This document shows, piece by piece, positions 51,409 to 61,392 of a DNA stretch of 64,000 bases (its first letter is position 1; every line of letters begins with the position of its first letter). Below the pieces are notes generated by a model. It was not told the origin of the DNA. It did no database searches and saw only the letters and a list, made by a program, of their open reading frames with translations. The stretch comes from Polytrichum commune (taxonomy: Eukaryota > Streptophyta > Polytrichopsida > Polytrichales > Polytrichaceae), in NCBI GenBank assembly GCA_950295325.1, contig OX485809.1:29326001-29390000 (forward strand). Direction: 5' to 3'. Position numbers and translations under genes: made by a program.

Positions 51409-53387
51409 GGACCAGACAAAATACCTAATTCAATTCTAAAAAATATGCCTCCACGCTTCCACAAATTACTCTTCCTATTCTTTAAACACTGTTATAAACA
51501 AAAACAAATTCCCGCATCATAGAAAACCAGTCTAACAATATTACTATATTAAAAAGGAAACCCATCACAACTAACAAACCACAGACCTATTGCGCTAGCT
51601 AACACCATATATAAATTCTACACGAAAACACTAACCTCTATTCTATCAACATATGGCGAAAAATACCAAATATTACATGACAGTCAAGAAGGCTTCAGAG
51701 CAGAGAGAAACACTTCTAGATAAATCCAACTACTCATCGGAGCGCTTGAAGACGCAAGACTCACGAACCAAGATATATATATATATATATCCTCTACATT
51801 GACTTCAAAAACGCCTTTGGCTCCATTGATCACGCCTGACTTTTAGCCATAATGAAATATCTGGGATATCCCACTGATTCCATAAACCTCATAGGAAACA
51901 TATACTCACAATCCTCAACAATATTCACTGGCGAACACTTCGGAAAAACCTCACCAATCCCTATTCAAAGATGTACAATACAAGGTGATACCCTTAGCCC
52001 ATATCTATTTATCATATTCCTAGAACCCCTCCTTATATGGCTACAACAAGAAAATAACGGATACACTTTTGGCACATCTAGAGTAAAAATCTCATCAGCA
52101 GCATATGCAGATGATATTGCAGCAATCGCCAATAAACTAGAGACACTGCAAACACAACTCAACAAACTAGACAAATTCTGCGAATGGGCAAGAATAGACC
52201 TTGGAATACCCAAATGTGTAATAACTGGCTGCCCAAACAAATCCAAACTTCACCCCACAACTTTTAAAGCCTTAATCCAATCCACCAATATAAACTACAG
52301 GAATCAACCTATACCAGTCCTAAACCAACATGAACCATACGCGTATCTAGGAATAAACCTTGCACCATCATCCAAATGGAAAATACAAATAAATACTACT
52401 ACAGCTAAAGTCATCAAACAATGTCAAGCCCTTGCAACATGCCCAGCTACTATGAAACAAAAAATAAACATGGCAGATACAGTCATACGCGTTGGAATAG
52501 CATACAATTTCTACGCAGTACCTTACTCCATACCAGCTATAAAAAAACTAGATAAAAAAATCATAGCACTTCACAAAACGATTTGCGGGATACCCAAATG
52601 CACATCTAACATCGCTACACAGCTCCCACACAACCTATTTGGAATCGAAGCTTTCTCACTACAAAATGCCTATCTAAGATGCATTGGAGAACAACTACAA
52701 AATGTCCTCAATGACAAAGGGAGAATTGAGAAAATATATACTGGTCTATTACAATTCATACTCGCCAAATATGGGGGCTCTCAAGAAATCACTCGCATTA
52801 AATACCACCACTGTGTTAGATCACCCATCACTAGAACATTGTTCTTGCTCAAACATAAAGCCGGAGTCCATCTAAAAACCACAATAAATAACTTTCTACT
52901 AACCCCATCCTCACTTGAAACTGCATGGATGCAAGAAACACAAATGCTACATGGCCTAAACCCCAACACCTCACTTAAACTACTACACAAACTACTTATA
53001 CATAATATAACCACACTAGACCAAATTACCATGCCTAATGGTACCATTCTAATGAACAAGGATGAATTCAAAATCTACCACTCCACTCCTTCTAAACTTA
53101 TCCAAAGCGCACTTAATATAGCTAATCAACTATTCTGCCATCCCCCCTGTAATCAATGCTCCCTACCTTGCCAACAACATCACCCAACAAGATTCCTAAA
53201 AAACAAATATATAATAAGAAATCACAACATCCTACCTCACGCACCGACCGCCCCCGTACACCCCCTAACCTCTCCATCCTCCATCTATCTCCTCCCCCCA
53301 ACAACATGCTTAAAGACCCCCGACAATTCCCCATACACAAAATACTCGATCACAAACAAAAACAATCTAATGACCACAATGGAATAA
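51409..53387 (+). pseudogene. ORF2 part 3: reverse transcriptase
   Basis: After the second LTR the frame resumes with GPDKIPNSILKNMPPRF and NHRPIALANTIYKF. Motif A is YIDFKNAFGSIDH (about 51795-51833), motif B is QGDTLSPYLFIIFLEPLL and motif C is AYADDIAAIA (about 52105). The domain carries its catalytic Asp residues but is broken by in-frame stops at 51520 (TAG), 51550 (TAA), 51721 (TAA) and 51837 (TGA), and by an (AT)9 run at 51773-51790 that shifts the frame. From 51852 it is open for 511 codons, ending with a cysteine cluster (CHPPCNQCSLPC). Three of the four stops are one transition away from Trp or Gln codons. Confidence 0.9.
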
Positions 53388-55183
53388 AAAGAACAGTCAC
53401 GTCATACCTATGTCAATGGACCACAACAAATAACAACACATATAATAAATGGCGAACCCAACGGGACCTATACCCCTATTGTGAAGCCAACATATGCAAT
53501 CACAACACAAACCTGCTTATCCAATATTACACAGAAAGACAACACAAGCATTTTTCAAACATCATTAACGCCTACTTCACCACAGAACAACACCGAGACA
53601 CAAGATACGTCACACCAACCACAATAATTCCGCTAGCACATATCTCTATTAGTGAATGCAACCCAGAAAACGACATTGAAACAAACTCTGATACTATCCA
53701 AACACAATTCGATGTCGCTCACATATACGAAGACAATGGAAGGCATCTCATCACCATCCCGAAAGCTAGACTAACATGGCTATGGAAACAATACCAATTG
53801 GCAAAAAATATCACACACGGTCTAGAACCATCTACCCAATCATTCGAAACTGAAATTGTTTGGCTATACCAAAGATACAAATACCGTATCCCAAAAAACG
53901 ACCCACTCAAAAGAGCCCAATATGCAATACCAACTCAAATATTGAATCTACTAATTACAACATTCAATATTAACCACTCATATTTTTCATCCCCAGTTAC
54001 ATGTCCTACACAATTCACCCAATTCTACTCACCATTCTCACGAAACATAATATTTGGATCCTTAGGTAAAGTGTTTGACTATAAATGGCAAGGAATCGGA
54101 TACGCACATCCGCACAACTCAACAAACCTACAACAAGCCATACACTGGGCACGCATGGCGGCCCAAAATGACCCTTACACAATCACTATAATTATATCCT
54201 CAGACACTGATTGGTACCAAAACTCGAACCCACACACATGCCCATTCCCAGACACACATGTCATTGCCCATTTTGCCGCTGACATAATCACATATGAAGA
54301 ACCCACAATACCCCCCGAGCTCAATATCACAAGGAAAGAACCAGCTACCATGCAAATACTCTGTATCCATCACCAAAATAATAACATAGGTACCTACGAA
54401 CAAATGAAGTTAATAAATGACACAGCAAATAACCTCCAAATACTACAAAGCCACACTCAAATTGCACCACCCACCCCTCCGAACATCACCGTTAACCCTA
54501 GTAAAAAATGGGTTAAATCAAACTACCCAAACACACCCCTACACAATAATATCCCCACCCCACAACTTCCAAACTACCAAACTAACTTACCGCTAAAATT
54601 CCACCCCCAATTTAGCTACTACACGGACGGATCCTTTATAAAACCCAAAGAAATTGCCCTTGGGGTATGGAGAAGAGAAAGAGCTGGATATGGTATCTAT
54701 AGCCCCAAAGGCTTAAATATCACCAAAAGACTCCATGGGCATCAAAACATACTACGTGCAGAAATGATGGCTATACACAAAACACTAAGAATCATCAATA
54801 CACAATTCCCTAATGAACCCGCATTTATATTCACAGACAATCTAAACGTATTATACCTACTCAACACACAAATTAAACACCCCACTCTCCATAATAGTCA
54901 CCCAGACCAAACCACACTCAAGTCCATGGTAAAAATCCTTCAAAACCGTACACAGCCAATCACACTATACAAAGTCAGAGCACACGTCAACATTGACGGT
55001 AATGAAAAAGCGGATAAACTAGCAAAAGACGGGTTAGAATTAGAACACAGAATTGCCATCCACCCATACGAACATGCCCACGCCACCCCGTACTATTATC
55101 AAAAGGACGTCTGGGCCTCGATGGCAGACGTCCCAGACAAAGGCCCATTAAGATTCTTAGAAAAACAAATTAAAAAAATATGA
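53340..55183 (+). pseudogene. ORF2 part 4: unnamed domain and RNase H
   Basis: The frame shifts near 53340-53390 and stays open to 55183. From about 53960 to 54310 a distinct region reads FYSPFSRNIIFGSLGKVF, WARMAAQNDPYTITIIISSD, DTDWYQNSNP and PFPDTHVIAHFAADIITYEE. I cannot name it; parts recall a Rossmann-type methyltransferase fold, but that is only an impression. RNase H follows with all catalytic acids visible: FSYYTDGSF (about 54615), RAEMMAI, FIFTDNLNVL and VRAHVNIDGNEKADKLA (about 54975-55025). An A-run near 55172-55178 causes the final frameshift. Confidence 0.8.
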
Positions 55184-56078
55184 TAGGGAAACTAATATAG
55201 CAATCATGGCCACACAAACCCCCAACACGTGTAAATGGACAGAAAATATAGACATTGACAAAGAACTGTCCAACGAATTCTGGACAAATCCCTTAATCAC
55301 AGACAAACAAAAATCCTGCCTTATTAAATTCCGCACAGGAACATACATGGATAATGCTAGAAAACAAATGTTCTTTGGTCACCAAAGGTACCCCTCTATC
55401 ACGTGCCCTATATGCAATTCAAATGATCCAGACACTTGGCTACATGTACTACTGAAATGTAACCAACAACATATACACTCACTACGAATTAAAAGACATA
55501 ACAAAGCAGTCGGAGAAATTAGGAAGCTCCTAATCTCGTCCGAAAAATCCCGATGTTTTACTCTCATGAATGCCGGTACCTTCAATAATAATCCCCAAGA
55601 AAATACTGTCCCCAATTGGCTACTCCCCTGCACATGTAACACACAAAGATGTCATTGCAACGCAAGATTTCAACCCGATATACTCTGCGTTAAAGGATTA
55701 CCATATCAAAATGACCCTCCCATTGACATTGACCCTAACCTCACCATACAATTTATTGAATTCACATATTGTAACGATAGATTCTCCCCAGAAACAATAG
55801 AAGCAAAAAACAACAAATACAAACCATTGATTGATAGTATCGCTTCCAGAGGATGGAAAATCGAACCACTTATTGTCATCACAGCTGGGGCCTGAGCTAC
55901 GGCCCACATCCCATCTATGAAAATACTAGAAGAAAATCTCAAAATACCCATGGTTACCATCAAAAATACCTTTAAAAATATTAATACCATTGCAATACAA
56001 TATGCCATGTCCATCCTCCTCCATAAGAGGAGAATTGAAAACCACCAACCGCTCCCCCAAAACTTAGACCCTCCATAA
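55184..56078 (+). pseudogene. ORF2 part 5: CCHC finger and REL-like endonuclease
   Basis: The last frame contains CPICNSNDPDTWLHVLLKC, a C-x2-C-x9-H-x4-C finger as found at the C-terminus of many LINEs. A second Cys cluster (PCTCNTQRCHCNAR) follows. Then comes RFQPDILCVKG and, about 25 residues later, IEFTYCNDRF and a KYKPLI segment. The PD ... E-x-T ... K order fits the PD-(D/E)XK restriction-enzyme-like endonuclease of R2-type and Dualen elements. A TGA at 55893-55895 breaks the frame once, one change from Trp or Arg; it otherwise runs to TAA 56076-56078. Confidence 0.75.
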
Positions 56079-56180
56079 AACCCAAAAACTTATATAATAG
56101 TTAATATCTATTTACAGCTCAGAATGAGGGATTGATGCCGGTTGGTTGGTACAAATTTCCTGCCTTTTACTCACTTGCAG

Positions 56181-56293
56181 CACCAAGTCACGTCTTACAT
56201 TTTAAACAATCATACGGACTCGACTGGAATCGAACCCGGAACGTCTTAACTCAAACATCCTCCCACAACCAACCGAGGAATCATGACTTGGTG
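56181..56293 (-). mobile_element. tRNA-like sequence, probable SINE head
   Basis: On the minus strand there is a perfect pol III B box GGTTCGATTCC (plus 56226-56236) and, 26 bp upstream of it, an A-box-like GGTTGGTTGTGG (plus 56263-56274) inside a CCTC/GAGG D-stem. Together they look like a tRNA-derived SINE head with a poor acceptor stem. A 12-bp inverted repeat (CACCAAGTCACG and CATGACTTGGTG) brackets it exactly at the interval ends. It lies in the 3' region of the non-LTR element in antisense orientation. Confidence 0.55.
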
Positions 56294-56612
56294 TTCACTC
56301 TCATTACAAAAACACTAATTATACTTAAAAGGCATGCACCCCCGTGGGCCATGATCGGCCCATGTTATTTGTTTCTCGGTTACTATAGTGTCCATCCTCG
56401 AAAGAGGAGAGTAGTCTTGTCCCAGCTTCCCCATGTCCTGTGGGCATCGGGTTGTTGGCATTACGAACGGACACTCTATTCACGCCGGCCCCTTGAAAGG
56501 GACCGGAGTTTCTATCTATCTGAATGTGGATGGTCTCTGCCTTTTCAACCAATGAGAGATCTTATATTGCAGTGGTCATGGGCTTTTAATCTTGTGTGTG
56601 AAGTGGCCCTAA

Positions 56613-57131
56613 GTACATTCAAACTAAAAAATGAGTCACATTTGGGTGAATAATGTCATCAAATATTCTTAGAATGGAACGGTTGATAGTAGGTGAATAA
56701 TGTTATGTGGATGGTTGCCATGCCATTAATGGCCAAAACACAATGCATGAGTATCTTTAACTTACTTAAGGCCCACTTTATACTTGGGGGCCAACTCAAA
56801 CTCCAAATATGAGTTCAATTTGCCAAAAATATGTGTAAGCATGGGCAATTGGTGAACTACTCACGTATTGTAGTTGCGTATTCCCATGCCCCCCAAAGGG
56901 ATTTCCTAGGTATTATTTCCCACATAGTTTCTACCATCTCAAAGTTGCAATCACCTTGGCATCTATTGTGCTCATTATAGGAGAGTGTAAACATGATAAA
57001 ACATTTTCTCAACCATTTCTTCGTTGTGTGTGTCCTTTCCTCTGCATCTTTAGGATAAAACAAATAGGTTTAAACAGCTGCTCCACCACTCTTTTTGCAT
57101 ATTAGTGCAAGATCATCAAAAAATTCAAATT
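56613..57131. other. Intergenic after the transposon nest
   Basis: Sequence outside the Harbinger TSD. No gene was recognised. Confidence 0.45.
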
Positions 57132-57613
57132 CATAACATTAAGTAGCAAGCCCGAATTGACCTTCTTGAAAGAGCATTAAACCGGCGCGTGCTGGTTTGA
57201 TGCTCTTTCAAGAGCAAAAGTAACATTAAGTTTGAGTTTTACTAAGGCTATTTTAGAAATTTAGATTTATTTGGGTAGTTACTTTCAATGCTTAGTATTA
57301 ATTATGCCGGTTTCTAGGACAAAATTAATGCCAAGTGGTGATAAAGGTTCTAATCTAGGCTAAATTACGATCTAAACAAATTTAAATAGCTATAAAGCAA
57401 CGGGGAAGTTGGTGAGGTCAAAAAGGTAGTTGCACTTTTTGGAAAAGTCTCCCGACACCCGCATTGGAAACCTCTTTGATACCTTTTTGAAGCTTCTATA
57501 TTTGATTAATTATCCATTCATTCACCCTTGCTTTGCAAGCTTTTCCCTTCTTGTTGAGGTAAATTTGCGGGTACTCAAAGGGTACCCTCTTAGCATTGCT
57601 ACTTAATGTTATG
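57132..57613. mobile_element. Small inverted-repeat element with internal hairpin
   Basis: An 18-bp perfect terminal inverted repeat, CATAACATTAAGTAGCAA at 57132-57149 and its complement at 57596-57613, brackets 482 bp of non-coding DNA. Inside lies a near-perfect hairpin: a 19-bp stem (57165-57183 with 57194-57212, one mismatch) around a 10-bp GC-rich loop. A 10-bp direct repeat TAACATTAAG at 57134-57143 and 57221-57230 flanks the hairpin segment. The simplest reading is a MITE-like element. I could not define target duplications for the outer ends. Confidence 0.55.
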
Positions 57614-57710
57614 TTGTGCCCGTAGCCACTTTCTTTATAAGATTTTGGAGTTTGTATGAATAATTTTTTAATTGTCATAGTGAAGATTCCTTGGGTTATT
57701 ACATGCTGAT

Positions 57711-57850
57711 ATAGGTCCCCCCATTTTTGTTGACTATTGCATCTAGAATAGTTGACATGTTTTGAAGACATTGACAATCTCTTTTCAACACGTGTCTTTT
57801 TGGTGTCCATTCTTAGATTCACACCCAATCATACACCACTCAAATATAAG
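57711..57850. repeat. Second copy of the dispersed repeat in RRP41 intron 2
   Basis: It aligns with 11437-11600 through GTTGACTATTG, CTAGAATAGTTGACA, TGTCTTTTTGGTGTCCATTC and CACCACTCAAATATA. The element type is unknown. Confidence 0.6.
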
Positions 57851-58929
57851 GCATACATGTGTTAACATGATATCTTTCTTGATCAAACACCTATGTCTAA
57901 TTGGTGGGTGGTTCAGTGAGGATCAATGAACAAATACCAAAAGACATACATGTCAAAGAGATTGAACTATGTCTTTACATCAATAAACTACTTCACACTC
58001 AATAGTGAATGCAATTTGTAGTCAATTAAGGACTCAACAAACATGCATTTTTAATACACATAACTAAATCAAGGGAGGTCTTATATTCATCGACGTTACA
58101 AAGTTGATTTACCAATGCAACAAAAGTTTTGTTGTGTCAATCTAATCAATAGAAGTTGGAGAACGTGAAACACTAACCAAATAACACCCACATACCTACG
58201 TTGTCTATTTATAGGCAAGCAATGATTATATTTTCTATTTGTAGACATGAGAATGCTAGATGTAAGGGAGAACAAAAAATCTGTATTAATTTTTTAGAAT
58301 TTAAAAATAGAATTTCCAAAAACATTGGGGTTTCTTTAAAATAGATCGATATTTGCCGAAGTGGTAACAGTATTGAATATGGATATCCGCATTAGAAAAT
58401 TCATAAAATCTTCAAGGATACATGGACGGATATGGAGTCCCAATCGAGCTTTCAAAATCAATTGGGATGCAAAAAAATAAATTATGAATGTATGCTTGAG
58501 ATGTAAACTGCTTTTAAAATATAGGTTTTGAGATTTTTGTCGCAAACATAACATTATTAAGCAAATGTGGACCCTAGGAATATAACCATGAGACGTTGGG
58601 ATCTTAGTCTGAATTTGAATCTCCTTGTGAGAGGTTGTGCATCTCATGGTTATGTTCACAGGATACAGAGAACAAGAAAACGGTAGAACCGTGAGGCTCT
58701 GTCCTTTACTATGAAAGACTATAATTATAGTTGTCCACTTTGCTCATGCCAATCCATGGCTATTTACTATACCAAACCTTTCTTGGATTTTGTGCACCTT
58801 CTTCTCAAATGCAAGTCAAAGATTTTGATATCACCCGAAATTTTTAGAATAAATAATCAAGAACTGCTGAAATAACTATAGTTAACTATATTTCTTTCAA
58901 TGCATTTTAAGGAGCAATTATAGTTCTAT

Positions 58930-58964
<35 letters not shown>

Positions 58965-60163
58965 TACACATATACACATATACACATATACATATATAAT
59001 TATAGTTAACATCCACATTAAATAAAGTGGACCAAAAATAACAAGAACAAGTAACGTCCAAGTGTGAATGCAAAGTAGTTAGAAAATTTGCTCTTGAAAC
59101 GAAGAAGTTGATGCATAGCCTCTGTCCTACAGACAGAGCTAACAAACGCACATTGCTTAGTAACGTTATAAAGAGCATTTGTGTCAGTTGAACTTTTAGG
59201 ACACAGGACGCAACAAAAACCGTGTGTTAAATCAACCTAGGCCCCAGGTTTAAAAAGGGTAGTCCGAAGGTTTGTGGACCAATCACCATCCTCCACGTTA
59301 CATCACTCATCTCCTCTCTTCTCTTCGCTTTTCGTCACACAAAACCTGACCACTCTATCTCACCTGAATGTGATTGAAGCTTCAGCTGGAGCACCGTCTC
59401 GACCGGACTCAATCCCTAGTAAGTAACGAAGCCCCTGCGCCTAGCATCTGCATCTCTTCTATTTGGTATGTGTCTTATGTAATCTTCCAATTCTCCCAGA
59501 TGGCCTTCAGTCAGTCAGTCAGTCACTCTCTATTTCATCTTGCAAATTCGCATGGGTGTGTCTACGCAACTTCAGTAGGTACACAATTCAAGCCACATTG
59601 GTGACTTGCTACTAAGTTAATTGCAATGCCACTTCTTCTGATTCTATGAACCCTGGGAATTGCACCATATCAGGATGCATTCGGAGTCAATGTAGTATTT
59701 GAATTGAACAATGCTTCTCTGCCTGCAACTCGTCTCTGAATGTGAGTAGTGATGTTATCATATCATTTACCATCCTTCCTAGTCATTAATCTTCTCCGCA
59801 TGTTGGGAAGCATTTTCGGTTCGGAATGGGATTAGTATTGGGCTCCCTTTTTTTGATTACAGCTACTACGGCTTTTAATACAACCGTGGGGAAAAACCAT
59901 AGCTGCAACGTTTGAAGTGAGAAGTGTGCACCCTTACCCAAGTCTACCCGGTCGGAGGCAGTGTAGTTGACAATTGCTGATTTTAGGGAGGAAGTAGCAG
60001 GGAAAAGATATGTGGGCTCAGAGTGTGTTATTTACTGAAGAGCAGTTTCTGTTTCTGTGTGTGGGGTGAAGGTTCTGCACAAAAAATATTTGCGGGGCAT
60101 GCAACTGGACTTGTAACCTAAATATTGACAAGAAGAGGAACCTTGTCAGTGGCGATTCTCGGG
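57851..60163. other. Intergenic and 5' region of the fibrillin-like gene
   Basis: AT-rich to about 59200, then more GC-rich promoter-like DNA. A pyrimidine-rich CTCATCTCCTCTCTTCTCTTC stretch near 59308 is typical of plant 5' leaders. No supportable coding exon was found before 60164, although an intron in the 5' UTR is possible. Confidence 0.5.
58926..59000. repeat. TA/CA-rich microsatellite
   Basis: The run is built of TATACA and TATACACA units (about 75 bp). Nearly the same sequence TATAATTATAGTTAAC or ATTATAGTT lies on either side, which suggests local slippage and duplication. Confidence 0.8.
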
Positions 60164-61144
60164 ATGACAGCAATTTTGCCTGGTGCTGAAGTTATGATGA
60201 ATCCATACACCATCACCAGCTCACAAAAGCCATACAAATTACCAGCCCTGGTCACTTCTGGACATCCAGCACCTTCTTCTTCTTCTTCTTCTACCCTCTT
60301 TTCCTCCTCATCTCATGCCCATGCAACCTCTTGGACAAATAGGGTTATGCCGCTGAGGTCAGGGTGGCAGAAGAAAAGATGTTGGCAGAAACAGCAGAAT
60401 GGTCGAGTTTTCGCTATACAAAATTCTGCAAATGTGGGAGACACATCAGCTGCAGCAGAGGAAAGGGTTAGGCTGAAGAAGGAATTGCTTCAATCTCTGG
60501 AGGCCACAGATGGCAGTCTGTCTCATGAATCCCTTCACATCATCGAGTCACTCGGGAAGTTGAATCCCAACCCTGAAGCGAGCAAAGTGCCCGAGCTCGC
60601 CTTGGGCTACTTTGAAGCTGTGAAGGCAACTCTGGAGGGAAAGCCCCAGCCAAACGCAGGCGTTTTCGTGTCTACGTTTACGCTTGGCCGTGCAGCATTC
60701 AATGCATTCCAGCCAAAGGAGCAGGAAGTGATTCACGAGCACACCTACAATTACATCGCGACACAGGGCATGGACGAAGAATATTTGTTGGCATCTGCCA
60801 TGTCGATCAAAAACCCAGATCCGTCATTACAGCCATTGAAGGGTTACTTGGTGAACCGGGGGAAGTTTAGTTTCTCGGGTGTGAACGAAATGGAAGTCGC
60901 GTTCCTTGAGTCAGTATTGCGGCCAGCGCATCCCGAGAATGAGGATGAGCTGCACACATGGAAGCAATTGTTTGCGGAGAAAAACCCGAGCATGGATGAG
61001 CGCGGGTTCATGACTGTGAACCTTCCTGGCGCGAAAGGAAAGATTACTCACATTTATCTCGATGACGAGCTTCGAATAGTGAAGGGCACCGGGGGTAACA
61101 CGTTTGTCACCAGGCGGCTGCCGGGGCCAGTCATCACTCTTTAG
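60164..61144 (+). CDS. Plastid PAP/fibrillin-like protein, intronless
   Basis: An open frame of 326 codons from ATG 60164 to TAG 61142-61144; ATGs at 60194 and 60197 are equally possible starts. The first 80 or so residues are rich in Ser, Thr and basic residues and poor in acidic ones, with a long Ser run, like a chloroplast transit peptide. The mature part has RLKKELLQSLEATDGSL, then LNPNPEASKVPELALGYFEA, and ends KITHIYLDDELRIVKGTGGN followed by FVTRR. This resembles the N-terminal LL-aI-gtdrG and C-terminal YLD-LRI-RG-GG-lFV blocks of plastid-lipid-associated proteins (PAP/fibrillin), which bind lipids at plastoglobules and thylakoids. The canonical GkW-LLYTT block is not obvious, so it is a divergent member or a related plastid protein. 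The 3' end of the gene is repeated downstream. Confidence 0.6.
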   Translation: MTAILPGAEVMMNPYTITSSQKPYKLPALVTSGHPAPSSSSSSTLFSSSSHAHATSWTNRVMPLRSGWQKKRCWQKQQNGRVFAIQNSANVGDTSAAAEERVRLKKELLQSLEATDGSLSHESLHIIESLGKLNPNPEASKVPELALGYFEAVKATLEGKPQPNAGVFVSTFTLGRAAFNAFQPKEQEVIHEHTYNYIATQGMDEEYLLASAMSIKNPDPSLQPLKGYLVNRGKFSFSGVNEMEVAFLESVLRPAHPENEDELHTWKQLFAEKNPSMDERGFMTVNLPGAKGKITHIYLDDELRIVKGTGGNTFVTRRLPGPVITL

Positions 61145-61392
61145 CAACAGGTTAGGTTGCTGACTACCCACCTTGGTAGAAATGAATGTTGAGGTTTCTT
61201 CATTGTGAGTGAGCCTGACTATTGGCCTTTATTGTTCTGATTCTTAATTGGAGCCAGAAAATCCCAGCTAAGCAGAAAGTCTCACATGCCCAGTCGCTAT
61301 TCCAATGTTGTAACATGTCATATATAAATAAAATTATGAACAGTAAGATCAATTTGGTTACTGCTTCCGGTAAATGCACCCTGCTCGTTCCA

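Larger units (their letters stand above)
37753..56520 (+). mobile_element. Dualen/RandI-like non-LTR retrotransposon with 2A motif, interrupted
   Basis: A 13-bp direct repeat TGAATGTGGATGG (37740-37752 and 56521-56533) brackets the element inside Harbinger sequence, and joining the flanks rebuilds the Harbinger 3' region. Removing two solo LTRs leaves about 14.5 kb, very long for a LINE. In order it has: a 5' leader with degenerate GCCGAA-rich repeats; ORF1 (39651-41330); an A/C-rich stretch; then a broken ORF2 with 2A motif, APE endonuclease, reverse transcriptase, an unnamed domain, RNase H, a CCHC finger and a REL-like PD-(D/E)XK region. Carrying both APE and REL endonucleases with RNase H defines the Dualen (RandI) clade known from green algae. 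The left boundary is uncertain by about 25 bp, because sequence after the 13-bp repeat still resembles Harbinger. Confidence 0.8.
34670..56609 (+). mobile_element. PIF/Harbinger DNA transposon, split by nested insertions
   Basis: The left end is GGACCATTTCACACACGAGC and the right end is the inverted TTGTGTGTGAAGTGGCCC, with TAA on both sides (34667-34669 and 56610-56612), the canonical Harbinger target duplication. Without the later insertions the element would be about 2.7 kb. It contains a decayed DDE transposase on the plus strand and a possible Myb/SANT-type second gene on the minus strand. An hAT-type MITE (37309-37717) and a non-LTR retrotransposon (about 37753-56520) have inserted into its right half. 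Both fragments flanking the retrotransposon match the 3' part of the neighbouring MITE, which shows they were once contiguous. Confidence 0.88.

Noticed and set aside
53960-54310. Calling the unnamed domain an adenine methyltransferase
   Set aside because: No clear catalytic DPPW or NPPY motif was seen; the resemblance is too vague to name it.
51409-55183. Endogenous pararetrovirus or LTR retrotransposon polymerase
   Set aside because: Order APE-RT-RNase H-CCHC, no protease or integrase, and LINE-type NKAPGPD and YADD context fit a non-LTR element.
60125-60163. Upstream start for the fibrillin-like gene
   Set aside because: The first codon there is TTG; the first in-frame ATG is 60164.
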